In this document: in pieces, positions 34,030 through 45,200 of the stretch
Layout: every line of letters starts with the position of its first letter
Position numbering within the stretch: the first letter of the stretch is position 1
Source: Cryptomeria japonica
Taxonomy: Eukaryota > Streptophyta > Pinopsida > Cupressales > Cupressaceae
Direction of reading: 5' to 3'
Length of the DNA: 64,000 nucleotides
Assembly: GCF_030272615.1 (NCBI RefSeq)
Contig: NC_081410.1
Coordinates: 505,375,442-505,439,441 of the forward strand
Translations under genes and position numbers: made by a program
The notes under the pieces: generated by a model
Databases searched by the model: none
Told to the model about the DNA's origin: nothing
What the model saw: the letters and a program-made list of their open reading frames with translations, nothing else

Positions 34030-34195
34030 GCCATCGGAATTTCGTGGGTATCGTGGGTGTCGTGGGTGTCGCCATCGGATTTTCGCGAGTGTTTGCAACA
34101 AGGGGTTGCCGAAGGATTTTTGTGGGTGTCTGCAACAAGGGTCGCCATCGGATTTCCGTGGGTGTCTGAAACAAGGGTTGCCATCGGATTTCCTG
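34030..34195. repeat. 36-37-base minisatellite upstream of the hAT transposase
   Basis: Units start with GCCATCGGA(T) at 34030, 34071, 34108, 34144 and 34180 (partial). Three are 36-37 bases. The first carries nested 9-base repeats of CGTGGGTGT. Its G/C content stands out against AT-rich surroundings. Confidence 0.85.
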
Positions 34196-34196
34196 C

Positions 34197-34996
34197 CTTC
34201 GCATTTTCTCTTGTCCTACCTTTGCATTTTCTCCTGTGTTCAGGTTGAGGTAGGCGCCCTATAGTCATTTATTTTAATGCTAGTATTTTAGTATCACTGT
34301 ATTTTATTGTTTAGGTTTAGGTTGTCAATTAATATTTTATTAATGCTATGCAGTCGTATATTTTAATATTACTGTAGATGGTAGTCATATATTTTATTAT
34401 CAGTGTATTTTATTACCATTCCTAGCTAATATTTTATTATCAATTTATCACTATTGTCATATATTTTAATATCACTATTGTCAATAAATATTATTCATAT
34501 ATTATATTATAATGCTACACTGATTTTATTTTATTACAGTGATTTTATAATAGTAATTTTATAATTTATTACCATTCATAGCTTATTTTATTACCGTGAT
34601 TTTATAATAGTAATTTTATTACCATTCATAGCTGATTTTTATACAGTGATTTTATTATAAATATTAAACATATTATAATAAATATTTCAAGACACCATTA
34701 TATTTTAAAATATATAAGTTATTTTATTACAGTGACTTTATTATATATTTCAAGACACCATTATATTTTAAAATATATGTTATTTTATTACGGTGATTTT
34801 ATTATATATTTTTCTTATTAGAGCTAAATATAACAAATATTATATTTAAATAAAGTTTTAAACTTATTGATTTATTTTGATTTTTAGAGATAAAAATTCA
34901 CATCTTATGTATATTTTGTTTTAATGTTTTTAAATAAAATTTAATCTTTGTTTTAAATATTAAAAATCATTTTTCTTCTAAATTATACAAATCGTA
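34197..34996. other. AT-rich 5' flank of hAT transposase
   Basis: Repeats of TTTTATTA(C/T)AGTGATTTTAT (for example near 34530, 34600, 34640, 34725 and 34785) form a loose tandem family. No coding. It may be the subterminal region of the hAT element, where transposases of this superfamily bind short repeats. Confidence 0.5.
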
Positions 34997-36998
34997 ATGG
35001 CTCCCAACAAATCAACTTCAGAGGGATGGAAACATGTGACCCACAATGGTACTTATTTTCATTGTAACTTGTGCCCGAAAGTTTATACCAGAAATTTAAC
35101 AAGGATAAAGGACCACTTGCTTGGTATTTCAGGGGGTAAAGGTGGAGGTGTTACTGCATGTCCAAATGTGTCCAAAGAAATTAGAGCTATTTTAGAAAAA
35201 GAGCAAGCCTCTTTGATTAAAAGAAAGATGCAGGTGGCACAAAAGAAACAGAGAATTGAAGAGGATGTGTCTAGATCAACATCTATTATGTCTTCCTCTT
35301 CGAGTCTACCCAAGGCCACAGGAACATCCAAAGAGAGTGGAACTTTAAAGAGTCTTTGGAAACTGGTAGAGAAACAACAGGTGGATGATGCACTAGCAGA
35401 TTTGTTTTACACAAGTGCTATTTTGTTCAATGTAGCTAGAAATCCGTATTTTTGCAATGCAATTAAAAAGTTGCAGAGTTTGGCAAAGGGTACACACCTC
35501 CCACTTCTGAGGCTTTCAGGACAAGTCTTTTGGAGAGGTCAAAATAAAGAGTGACTGAGAAACTAGTTGAGGTCAAAGCCTCTTGGAAGGCAACAGGTTG
35601 CACCATATTGAGTGATGGATGGTCAGATATATGTCAAAGGCCATTGATCAATGTTTTGGTGGCTTGTCCTGGAGGTGTTGCATTCTTGAAAGTGATTGAC
35701 ACCATGAACCACAAGAAAACTTCTGAATACATATTTCAAATATTAGAGGAAGCCATTCTTGAAGTAGGGGTGGAAAATGTGGTTCAAGTGGTAACTGACA
35801 GTGCAACAAATTGTGTGGGAGCTAAAAGACTGATTGTTGAGAAATACCCTCAAATATATTGGAGTCCATGTGCAGCACATTGTTTGGATTTGTTGCTTCA
35901 TGATTTGGCTAAGTTTCCATGGATACATGAAGCAATTCATAGAGGGAGAGAAATTGCAAACTTCATAAGAAATCATCGTCTCACATTGAGTCTTCATAGG
36001 AAACATGCATCTAGGGAGTTGTTGAGGCCTTGTGACATAAGATTTGCTTTATTTTATATCACTTTGAAGAGAGTTGTTGAAGAGAAAGCAACTTTGAGAT
36101 CTGTTGTTTGTTCCAATGAGTGGGAAAATTCAGTGCTTTCTAAAAGTGCCAAGGGAAAGCACATAGATCAAATTGTTTTAAATAGTAGCTTTTGGGAAAG
36201 TGGAACAAAGGTTTTGAGGATATGTGAGCCAATTGTTGATGTGCTTCGTATGGTTGATGGTGACAAACCTTGCCTTGGCATGCTTTATGAAAGCATGGAA
36301 TGTTGTAAGGAAGCTATTCAGAGAGAACTCAACAATGTAGATGCAGAGTACATGGAGATATGGGCAGCAGTTGATTCTAGATGGAAAATGATGCACACAC
36401 CTTTACATGCAGCAGCTTGCTATTTGGAGCCTGAGCTATTTCATATTGATCGACAAGCTGATTTTGAAATTATGGCAGGGTTTCATGAAGCCATTAGCAA
36501 ATTTGAACTAGATCCAGCAATGGCAAGTCTAATAAGAGACCAAAGTTGGCTATACAAGAGAGCAGAAGGGTTATTTGGAGTAGCAGGAGCCAAATATGAT
36601 ATGAAACGAGATGCGGTACCTAGTTATAGATTGTGGATGAGCTATAGAGCACAAACTCCTGAACTTTAGCGCTTTGCCATTAGAATACTGAGTTAGGGAG
36701 CAAGTTCATCAGCTTGTGAGAGGAATTGGAGTTTCTTTGACCACATCCATTCCAAGAAGAGGAGCAAATTGTTGTTTGGAAAGTTGGGAGATCTTGTCTA
36801 CGTTCACAACAATTTAAAATTGTTCATGAACAAATCAGCAAGTGACTCCACATCTTCTTCACAACAATGCATTCCAGAAGACATAGAAGTGCCAGTTGCA
36901 GATGAGCCTGACTTTATGATGAGGAATTGGATAGTGATACAGATTATGATGCTACACCATCTGAGCCAAGTGCTCTTGATGACTTAGAGCTTTTTTGA
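34997..36998 (+). pseudogene. hAT-superfamily transposase
   Basis: ATG 34997. Residues about 20-65 are a BED zinc finger (CNLCPKVYTRNLTRIKDHLLG). A one-base frameshift near 35487 and a TAA near 35545 separate it from the next frame (35551-36669), a DUF659/RNase-H-like core with ILSDGWSD (first catalytic Asp), VVTDSATNCVGA (second) and SPCAAHCLDLLLHDL. After TAGs at 36667 and about 36694, SSACERNWSFFDHIHSKKRSKL is the hATC dimerisation motif. A late frameshift leads to an acidic tail ending at about 36998. The domain order and size (about 660 codons) match plant hAT transposases, which cut and paste their element through terminal inverted repeats. Few lesions suggest fairly recent loss. Confidence 0.88.
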
Positions 36999-37296
36999 AG
37001 TTCTAAGGTCTTAACTTTTTATTGTAACTTTTTGAAAAGAAAACATCTTTGCAATCATGATTTCACATGTTTCTTATGGTTTATATTTTATAAATGTGCC
37101 ATCTTTTTATAATGAATTCAAATCTATTTAGTAATGTTAAGCTATTTTGATAATTTATTAGAAGTATACATATATTTAAAAAATAAACAAAATTATATAA
37201 GGCGAATTTTATCCAATTTTTTTTTTTTGAATTTTTCCCTTGTCAAATTTGATGGCCCTCAATTTTGAATTCGAATTCGAACCTTGTGACTTAGTA
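36999..37296. other. 3' flank of hAT transposase
   Basis: AT-rich, no coding. TTGTGACTTAG at about 37284-37295 read backwards resembles TATGTCACAG at about 33720-33729 on the other side, the best candidate terminal inverted repeat I can see, but it is short and no 8-base target duplication is evident inside the microsatellites. Confidence 0.3.
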
Positions 37297-37449
37297 TATA
37301 TGTATATGTATATATGTATGTATGTACACACACACACACACACACATATATATACATATATACATATACATATATGTATATATATGTATACATATACATG
37401 CATATATGTATTTATGTATGTATGTATGTATGTATATGCATATGTAGAA

Positions 37450-37494
<45 letters not shown>

Positions 37495-37521
37495 CACATA
37501 TATATATATATATATATACAT

Positions 37522-37568
<47 letters not shown>
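37297..37568. repeat. TATG/TACA microsatellite with (AT)n
   Basis: Mixed TATG/TACATA array with (CA)n at about 37327-37344, a CATATA array near 37455-37495 and (AT)n at about 37532-37568. It mirrors the array on the other side of the hAT element. Confidence 0.95.
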
Positions 37569-37571
<3 letters not shown>

Positions 37572-37862
37572 TATGAATTTCCCAAGACCACAAACAACTA
37601 TAAACCTTCACAAGAGAAATATAATTCACCAGAAATGATGATTGCATTGAGATTGAGATAAATAAAATGAACAATAAGCTCTCCTTATATAGGTAAGATC
37701 AAGGATGCAAGCACCAATGAGGTGCAAGGGTAGGTACAACCACTCGACACAAAATAATAGATGTACGAACTAATAAAATAATATTGACCTTACTTAGAAC
37801 CTAGGAAAGATAAATTGCCTAAGTAAACTTAAGCATGTGAGTAAATATTTATTTACTCCAAC
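37569..37862 (-). repeat. 3' LTR fragment of a minus-strand LTR element
   Basis: On the minus strand, CTTAAGGGGGGGG (plus 37863-37876), a polypurine tract, is followed by TGTTGGAGTAAATAAATA, an LTR start. The LTR holds a CTATATAAGGAG TATA-like box (plus about 37683-37694) and then fades into (AT)n at 37568, so its far end is lost or overgrown by the microsatellite. Confidence 0.65.
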
Positions 37863-38250
37863 ACCCCCCCCTTAAGTGCAACTTAGGGAGAATATTATTA
37901 TGCAATATGAGAAAGATATGTACAATACAAATGCAATGAAATGAAATCAATCTCCCACAAAGTGGAGAAAAGGAGAAAACCTCATGGGAAAAAATTCCCT
38001 TCCAAAAGAGAGAAAACAAACAAGCAATTCATGATGCATGAAGGAATCAAGATCCCCCAAGGACTACAAACATCATGTATATACAATCAAGTATCTCCCC
38101 ATAGGAAGGATTAAAGGAGACTACATAGGCCCCCCCATAACAATATCCTACATAAGTAGTGAGTTCTTGAAGGCAAAACATAGTCCAATGTCTACAAACA
38201 ACATTTCTCCCCTTAGGAAGAAGAAAAACTAAGTACAAATGTAGGAATGC
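37863..38250 (-). other. 3' internal remnant of the same minus-strand element
   Basis: Starts with the polypurine tract. Several short C-rich runs (about 38128) read as purine tracts on the minus strand. No frame. Confidence 0.45.
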
Positions 38251-38256
38251 TTTGGT

Positions 38257-38624
38257 GACTAGTTCAACACCTCATGCAGGTTAATGACATGTGCTTCCTC
38301 CCACCTCCCGTGGATCCTTGTCTTTGGCCACTCTCCCATTCATTGATAGCTCGAGCTTTTGGTGTAGCAACTACGGTGTCTAGTCCTAAACTAGTATTAG
38401 AGCGCTGGATTATGGGTTTGAATCCCAGGAGGCTTCCTTTCATTCCATTGGTGTGAAACCATCAGTCGGTGCTGAGGAGGAGATTGTTGACTAGGTCAGC
38501 ACCTCATGTGGGTTCATGACATGTGCTTCCTCCTGCCTCCCGTGGATCCTTGTCTTTAGCTGCTCTCTCGTTCATTGATAGCTCAATATTTTGGCGTAAC
38601 GGTAGCAATGTCTAGTCCTAAATT
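38257..38624. repeat. Duplicated ~135-base block with a tRNA-like T-arm
   Basis: 38257 to about 38391 is repeated at 38489-38624 (both contain CTCCCGTGGATCCTTGTCTTT and TGTCTAGTCCTAAA). After the first copy, 38413-38427 forms TGGG-TTTGAAT-CCCA, a T-arm with a Pol III B-box-like GGTTTGAATCC. CTAG/CTAG at 38380-38394 could form an anticodon-like stem. This looks like a SINE head or tRNA-derived relic, not a functional tRNA: there is no acceptor stem. Confidence 0.55.
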
Positions 38625-38859
38625 TATGTGTGATCCAAGGAAAATGGAGCATAAAGGTGATTGGCCTTAGGGGGAGACTATTGCTCAAATGGACAACAAA
38701 AAGAATTGTATGTGCAACAGATGAGGAAATAATAAGGGGAAATGATCCAGTCACATGGATCAACATATTGATAGCAGGTATTGACATCAAGAAGATGAGA
38801 TGACAGATTTTATTTTTGAAGATGATGAAGTGGAGGCAAAGTGTATGTATGAGCGAGTA

Positions 38860-39592
38860 TTTGGTTCATTGGTAGCACTGGTAAGGATAATTCAGAGCTG
38901 AGAGCCAGAGCAGAGAGAAAAAAGAGAAGAGAACAGAGGTGGAGTGTAGAGATCAAAGATTAGAGAGTGCAAAGCTAAGGTATATAACACAGTGGGTTAT
39001 ATACACTATGAGAGTTTAAGGAGGATTGAGCCAAGAAGAAAGAAAAGAGATGGTTGCAAAGAAGAGAAGAGGATAAAAGATAGAATATAGAGAGCAGATA
39101 GATGAGATTGAAGTCGAAGATCAGAGAGCAGAAAAGAGTCTTCTCAATCTTAAGAGAAGAATATTTGTGAGTTGGAAAACCTCATTCGCAACAAGGTACT
39201 CAAATTAGATTTAATATTTGTTTATTCTATTTCATCTGAGTTGGTGCTCAGATAAGGGGTTGGTGCTGATAAAGCTAGGGGTTGGTGCTAATAAACTTTA
39301 GGGCTTGGTGCTGCTTGGGTTGGTGCCCTAAAAATTGTAATTAGACTTACTTGTGAGGCTGGATTGGAGCAGTACACTCCATCAACATTTCTCACTAAGG
39401 TTTTTCCCACTTTGGGGTTTCCTCGTAAATCTGGTGCTATGATTTTTCTCTCTTAGTGTGTGTGTCTTGATTAGTTTAATATCTCTTCTCATAGTTTATT
39501 GATTTATGTTATTAGAGTTTAAATCATGTTGATAAGTTAAATTTTTTTTATTACCAGTGATTCACGCCCCTCTTCGTGGTCCATTGTGTTCC
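38860..39592 (+). repeat. LTR fragment related to the C3 LTR
   Basis: Landmarks shared with the C3 5' LTR (59160-59560) in the same order: repeated GGTTGGTGCT (39240-39330), GGATTGGAGCAGTA (39361), AAGGTTTTTCCCA (39398), TTCCTCGTA and a final TTCACGCCCCTC-like stretch. No primer site follows, so it is a truncated or solo LTR. The 5' part (38880-39180) is purine-rich and not alignable by eye. Confidence 0.55.
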
Positions 39593-39593
39593 T

Positions 39594-40560
39594 TCATGCT
39601 TCCCATTCTGGATAGGAACTAGGAAGTGAAATCCAAATGTAGAATGATGATGTCTTTGAAATATGCACATATATCACCATGTCCTTGGAAGATGATGCCA
39701 CAAAAAAATTAGGTGCACACATTATCACAATAGAAGGTGAAAAACAAGGAACTATTGGAAACTGATTAGGAACACAATCCAAAGACAAAGATGAAATTAC
39801 AACATTGGTGCTACAACAATCATCAAATAGGAGAGATGTCTCTAAAAATTGAATAGGAGTCTCCAAAGTTGAAGAAGCCATCTGATGCTCATGATCAAAC
39901 TAAATCATAAAATGTGACAAATCAAGTGAATGAGGAGAGTCATGAATGTCACTCTCCAAAGACGATGTAGAAGAATCTCCAAATGTGATGAAATTGTCAT
40001 CAAAGAGAAGAGAAATCCCTTAAAATGTGTCCTCCAAATCTACAATGTGAGATTCCAAAAATAATGAACCAATGTCTAACAAGTAGGAATCCCAATTAGG
40101 AAGACAATGACAATCCGATGAATTAGGAATGATGGAATTCTTGAGTAATGGCAGATCTACTATCTCTAACAAAGAATCAAGAACCTTTGAAGCATTTGCA
40201 ACTCCTCCAAAGGATCACAAGAATGGGTTATCAACTCTGAAGAATGAATAGACACATTAGAGTTGGAAGGAGGAGTGTTGAGAGATGGTGAAGAATCAAG
40301 GTCTTCATATACCTCTTGAATATGAGTCCGAGGAACATGAGGATACTCAAAGTGAATAAGGGACTCCAAAAAGTCATCATCAACATGTTAAAAAATGACT
40401 CTAAAAACTCAAGCTCTAAAGCCTTTCCAAATACTATACTCCCAACATATGTCAGGAGTAGGAAATTCATTGTACAAATATGAAAATAAATTACATTCAC
40501 TAAGATGAGCAAGAATTAAATTACACCATTGCCTATAATTCCCTTTCTCCAAAGTAATTA
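39594..40560 (-). pseudogene. Degenerate retroelement internal region, minus strand
   Basis: Short minus-strand frames separated by stops: EKGNYRQWCNLILAHLSE-type sequence near 40510-40560, FEYPHVPRTHIQEVYEDLD near 40300, and Ser/Leu-rich sequence at 39594-39881. The style (acidic, Ser/Pro-rich) is that of the gag or leader regions of Gypsy-like elements such as G1, but no diagnostic motif survives. It may belong with the minus-strand LTR at 37569. Confidence 0.35.
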
Positions 40561-40683
40561 GAAAACCCATTATGACTAATTCTTCAAAATATTAGAAATA
40601 GAACCTTTACTAATATAAAAAACCTCCTAAATGCAAAAAAAACCTGATTTGCAATAAAAAGATGGGGCAATATGAGTGACAAA

Positions 40684-42230
40684 TGTTGGCAATATTGCAT
40701 TATAACAGACAATGAAAGATTGTTGGCATTTCTTAAGGATATTGAGAAGGTTGTTGATGATTATGGATATAACTGATAAAAGATGTTTTACTATCTTGAT
40801 ATTATTATTTTGTCATTGATGTCAAGAAATTGATTTTCTAATTCAGTATGCTGTTGCCATATCTTGAGAAGTATGATATGAAGATTATAAAGATGTCGGT
40901 AAAAGACACAGGAAAGAATATGATGAATAAGGGGATGAATAAGGTATTCAATGGGCAACTACTACCGAGTTAGACAATGATGAGATCATGATGTTTTAGA
41001 TTGTTTTAATATCATACATATGTTGTAAATTGTAAAGGTTAATACTATACTATGTTATCAAGCAAAGAACCTAGTCGGTAAACCCTAAGGAACCCTAGTC
41101 GGTAAACCCTAAGGTTATCGCTATCGGTTAATGAAGGTTGAAAGTCTACCGAGTGGAGTTTATTATTCACTGAGTTGTTACTGAGTTGTAACTGAGCTAT
41201 AACAGAATGCATTAAATGTTTACATGCGGTATTTAATGAAGGAAGTTGATGAGCTGGAGCGGATTAAATGATTGGTGAGCCGTGGAAGAAGTTTGTTAAT
41301 GAATCTAAGGCAATGGAAAGTGGGCATGAAGATCTACAAATCAGATTGAACAACAATACCTTGGCACAAGTTCCAAGACTATTATGCAAGTTCCAAGGTA
41401 GGGTAAAATGTTTTCAGATCAAAAGATGAATTGAACCTGGACAAGATTGAAGATCTGATGGCTATGATTGATCATGGGAAATGTGATCAAGGAGATTAAG
41501 CAGTTACCTAATTGTTTACAAATAGGAAACTGTTGATAAACAATGTATGCGGGCAAGTGTATGCACAAGGATGCTACATAGTGATTACCGAGCATAGAAG
41601 CTTGAAGACCTGTTAGAATAACAGAGTAAAGAAGCCCAGCAGATAGACAAGATTAGTTCTATGTCTAGATTGTATTGAACAAATAGGAATTTGCTTTAGC
41701 ATTTTAGATGTGAAGTTGCAGATAGATTTTTATTACTGTTATTTTGTGAAAGTGACAGAAAATCTCTTAACCGAGTGGACTTCACAGTCTTATATGTAAA
41801 CCCTCTAGCAAGGTGACATTCTGATTGAGTGTTTGAAATCCTTTAACAAGGTCACTTCTAACAAAGTGAAGATCCTAACAGATCTACGGGAAATCCCTTA
41901 ACCGGGTCACATCTAGCAATGTGTTTGTAATCTTTAACAAGATTTGCTTTTAACCGAGCATACTCTAGAAGAGTATATTTCTTAGTAGGTCTGAAATCCC
42001 ACAGTGGTTTTTCCCTATTTGGGTTTCCACGTTAAATTTGGTGTTATGAGGTTTATATTGTTCATATGCTTTTGAGTTTGCATGTTTAACAGTTTTGGTT
42101 ATATTACTAATATATATGTTACCGAGGTTGAATCTGATGTTTTTATGGATGATTAAGTTTGTATGATTCACCCCCCCTCTCATCTTGTTGGCTATTGGAT
42201 CTGTACTTATATTAAGTATCAGAACTATCA
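40684..42230 (+). repeat. C1 5' LTR (1,547 bases)
   Basis: Carries two copies of a 24-base unit containing GGTAAACCCTAAGG at about 41066-41120. The TATA position reads TACAAATA (41518-41525), against TATAAATA in the 3' LTR. A CCCCCCC run near 42171 precedes the 3' end. Confidence 0.95.
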
Positions 42231-42232
42231 AT

Positions 42233-42244
42233 TGGTATCAGAGC
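42233..42244 (+). other. C1 primer-binding site
   Basis: TGGTATCAGAGC two bases after the LTR. Confidence 0.95.
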
Positions 42245-42294
42245 TTTGGACTCCAGAAGGAAAGTTTAAAGGCACTTGAGTTAAAGATCCAAAG

Positions 42295-45200
42295 ATGTAT
42301 AAGAGGGATGCACCGAAGTTGAACAAGTCAAGTTTCTCTACATGGCAGAAAAGGATGAAGCTACATCTATCAAGAGTTGGAGAATATGCTGTATACTATC
42401 TGGAGAATGATTTTGTTACACCGAGCACCTACCCATTGACTATGGAAGAGATAAAGGCGAAGAAAGAACATATTCAAGAAATGATTGAAATAACATCTGC
42501 ATTGACCGATTCAGAGTTTAATGATCTTGAAGGCTGCAATGATGCAAAGGCAATGTGGGATAAGCTCATATCAGTATATGGAGGAGATGAACATGTTCAA
42601 AGAGCAAAAGTAGACAGTCTGAGAGGACAACTTGAATCTATGAGGATGAATGAAGGTGAGAACATAACTCAGTATAGTACAAGACTAAAAGAGATTGTCA
42701 ATCAAATCAAAGGAGCAGGTGGAACTATTGAAGAAAAGGATATAACAAGTAAGTTGTTGAGAACCCTTCTACTACCTTATGCAATCTAAGTTTCTGCAAT
42801 CAATGAATCGAGGTCTGTACCTAATATGCTAGTTTCTTTGGATGCTACTATTGGTAAGCTACATGCATTTGAGTTAAGTAATTTTGATAACAGTGGATCT
42901 TCGGTAAATAAAGTTGAATCTGCATTTAGTTCTTTTCATCTTGATGAATCTAATGATTACAATGAAAGAAAGTATAAGTACTCTGAAGGAGATCACAGTG
43001 GAGCAAGTGAAAGATTTCAGAAGAACATGGAAGAAGTACACAAACTGTATGAGGAAATCAGAAAGCAAGAAGACTTTGAAACACTATTAGCCAAAAGGTT
43101 ACCGAGAGGCAAAGGTAAGTATAAAGGAAAACTACCTTTGAAATGTTTCAATTGTGATAAGATAGGACATATGGCTTCTAACTATCCTAACAAAGATTTT
43201 ACTGAAAAGAGAGATTACCGAGATGACAGATAGAAAGATAATCATTACAGAGGACACCGAGACTTCAGAAGAAGAGATAGAAAGACATGCTTAATAGTTG
43301 ATGAGGAATCTAACAATGATAAATCAGATGAGACTGATACAGAGGAAGTAGTTTATGTGGCTATCAAGGATGGCTTAGATGAAGAAAGGTATGAAGAAAA
43401 AGCCCTAATATCTCACATAAACACTAATGATTCTTGGATTATAGATAGTGGATGCTCACATCATATGACAGGAGATAAACAAAAGTTTGTTATGTTAGAA
43501 GATTATGATGGAGGCTATGTTAGATTTGGTAATGATGCACCATGTCCGGTAAGAGGTAAAGGATCTATAACACTTCTTGATAATGCTAGATGCAATGATG
43601 TTTATTGGGTTGAAGGTTTGAAATACAATTTGTTGAGTGTAGCACAGCTAAACAACATAGGTTATCGAATAGAATTTCAGAAAGGATTTGTCAAAGTTCA
43701 TGACAAGAATGGACAGTTAGCTGCTACTGGAACACAAACAAAAGGTAATACATTTCACCTTGACTCAACTCGGAATAAGTGTTTGCATGCAAATATTGAT
43801 GATACCTGGCTATGGCATAAAAGGTTTTGTCATGTAAATTTTGATAATCTGATCAAAATAAGTAAGAAGCATAGAGTAAGAGGTCTACCAAGTCTTGAAA
43901 AACCTGAGAATGCTATGTGCCGAGGATGCCAGATCGGTAAGATGACAAGATCAAGATTTACAAGTAAGTCTTACACTTCTAAGGGAATTTTAGATCTAGT
44001 ACACACTGAGCTTTGTGGTCCTATGAAAGTTCAAAGTAATTATGGTGATAAATATTTCATATTATTTGTAGATGACTATTCAAGGATGATGTTAGTAATG
44101 TTTCTAAAAGAAAAATCAGAAGCTTTTCAAATGTTTAAATGGTACAAGGCAATAGTTGAAAATGAAACAGGAAGACAACTAAAATGTCTTAGATCAGATA
44201 CAGGAGGAGAGTTCACATCTGATGAGTTCAACTTATTTTCCAATGATCATGATATTAAAAGACAAGTCTCTGTACTGAGAACTCCACAACATAATGGAAT
44301 AGCTAAGAGAAGAAACAGATCTATTGTGGATTGTGATAGAACATTGATGATTGAAAAGAAGGTGCCACAAACATTTTGGAGAGAAGCAATAAGCACAATA
44401 GTTTACACCCTGAACCGAGTACAATTGAAGAAAGGTACTTTGAAGACACCATATTAAATCTGGTATGATAAGAAACCTAATGTAAGTTATTTTAAAATCT
44501 TTGCAAGTAGATGCTATGTTCACAAAGATGATAGAAATGGCAAGTTTGATCAGAAAAGTGAAGAAGGAACATTTCTAGGTTATTCTTCGAGAAGCAAAGC
44601 ATTTAAATGTCTGATCAAATCATCTAACAAAATAGTAGAAAGTGCAAATGTGAAAATTGATGAATTTGCAGAAAGAAATGATGAAGGAAATTCCAAGGAA
44701 CCAAAAGACTTTGATGAATTTGTCTATGTTCAATTGAGAAGTCCTACCGAGAAGACTGTTGAAGAAAATGAAGAAAATATCTAGTTACCGAGTGATGAAG
44801 AAGATCATACAGAGCCTACTGAGCCTATATTAGCTAAGTATGTCAGAAGACATCATGCACCAAATCAGATTATAGGAGATAAGGATGATCCAGTGTTGAC
44901 AAGGAACAAACTGAGATAGAACACATGTTTGATATCTGAATTTGAACTGAGAATAGTGAAAGAGGCATTTAACAGTGAAGATTGGGTAAATGCTATGATA
45001 GAAGAGATTGATAAAATCAAGAAGAATGACACATGGACACTAATCCCAAGACCAAAGGACAAAAATGTAATCGGTACAAAGTGGATTTTCAGAAACAAGC
45101 TAAATGAAAAAGGAGAAGTCATTTGAAACAAAGCAAGACTAGTTTGCAAAGGTTATGCTCAAGAAGAAGGAATTGATTATGGTGAAACTTTTGCACCTGT

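Noticed and set aside
33902-34268. Open frames on both strands over the minisatellite
   Set aside because: A 36-base period keeps frames open; repetitive peptides with no homology I recognise.
38380-38430. Functional tRNA gene
   Set aside because: Only a T-arm and a possible anticodon stem pair; no acceptor stem or clear D-arm.
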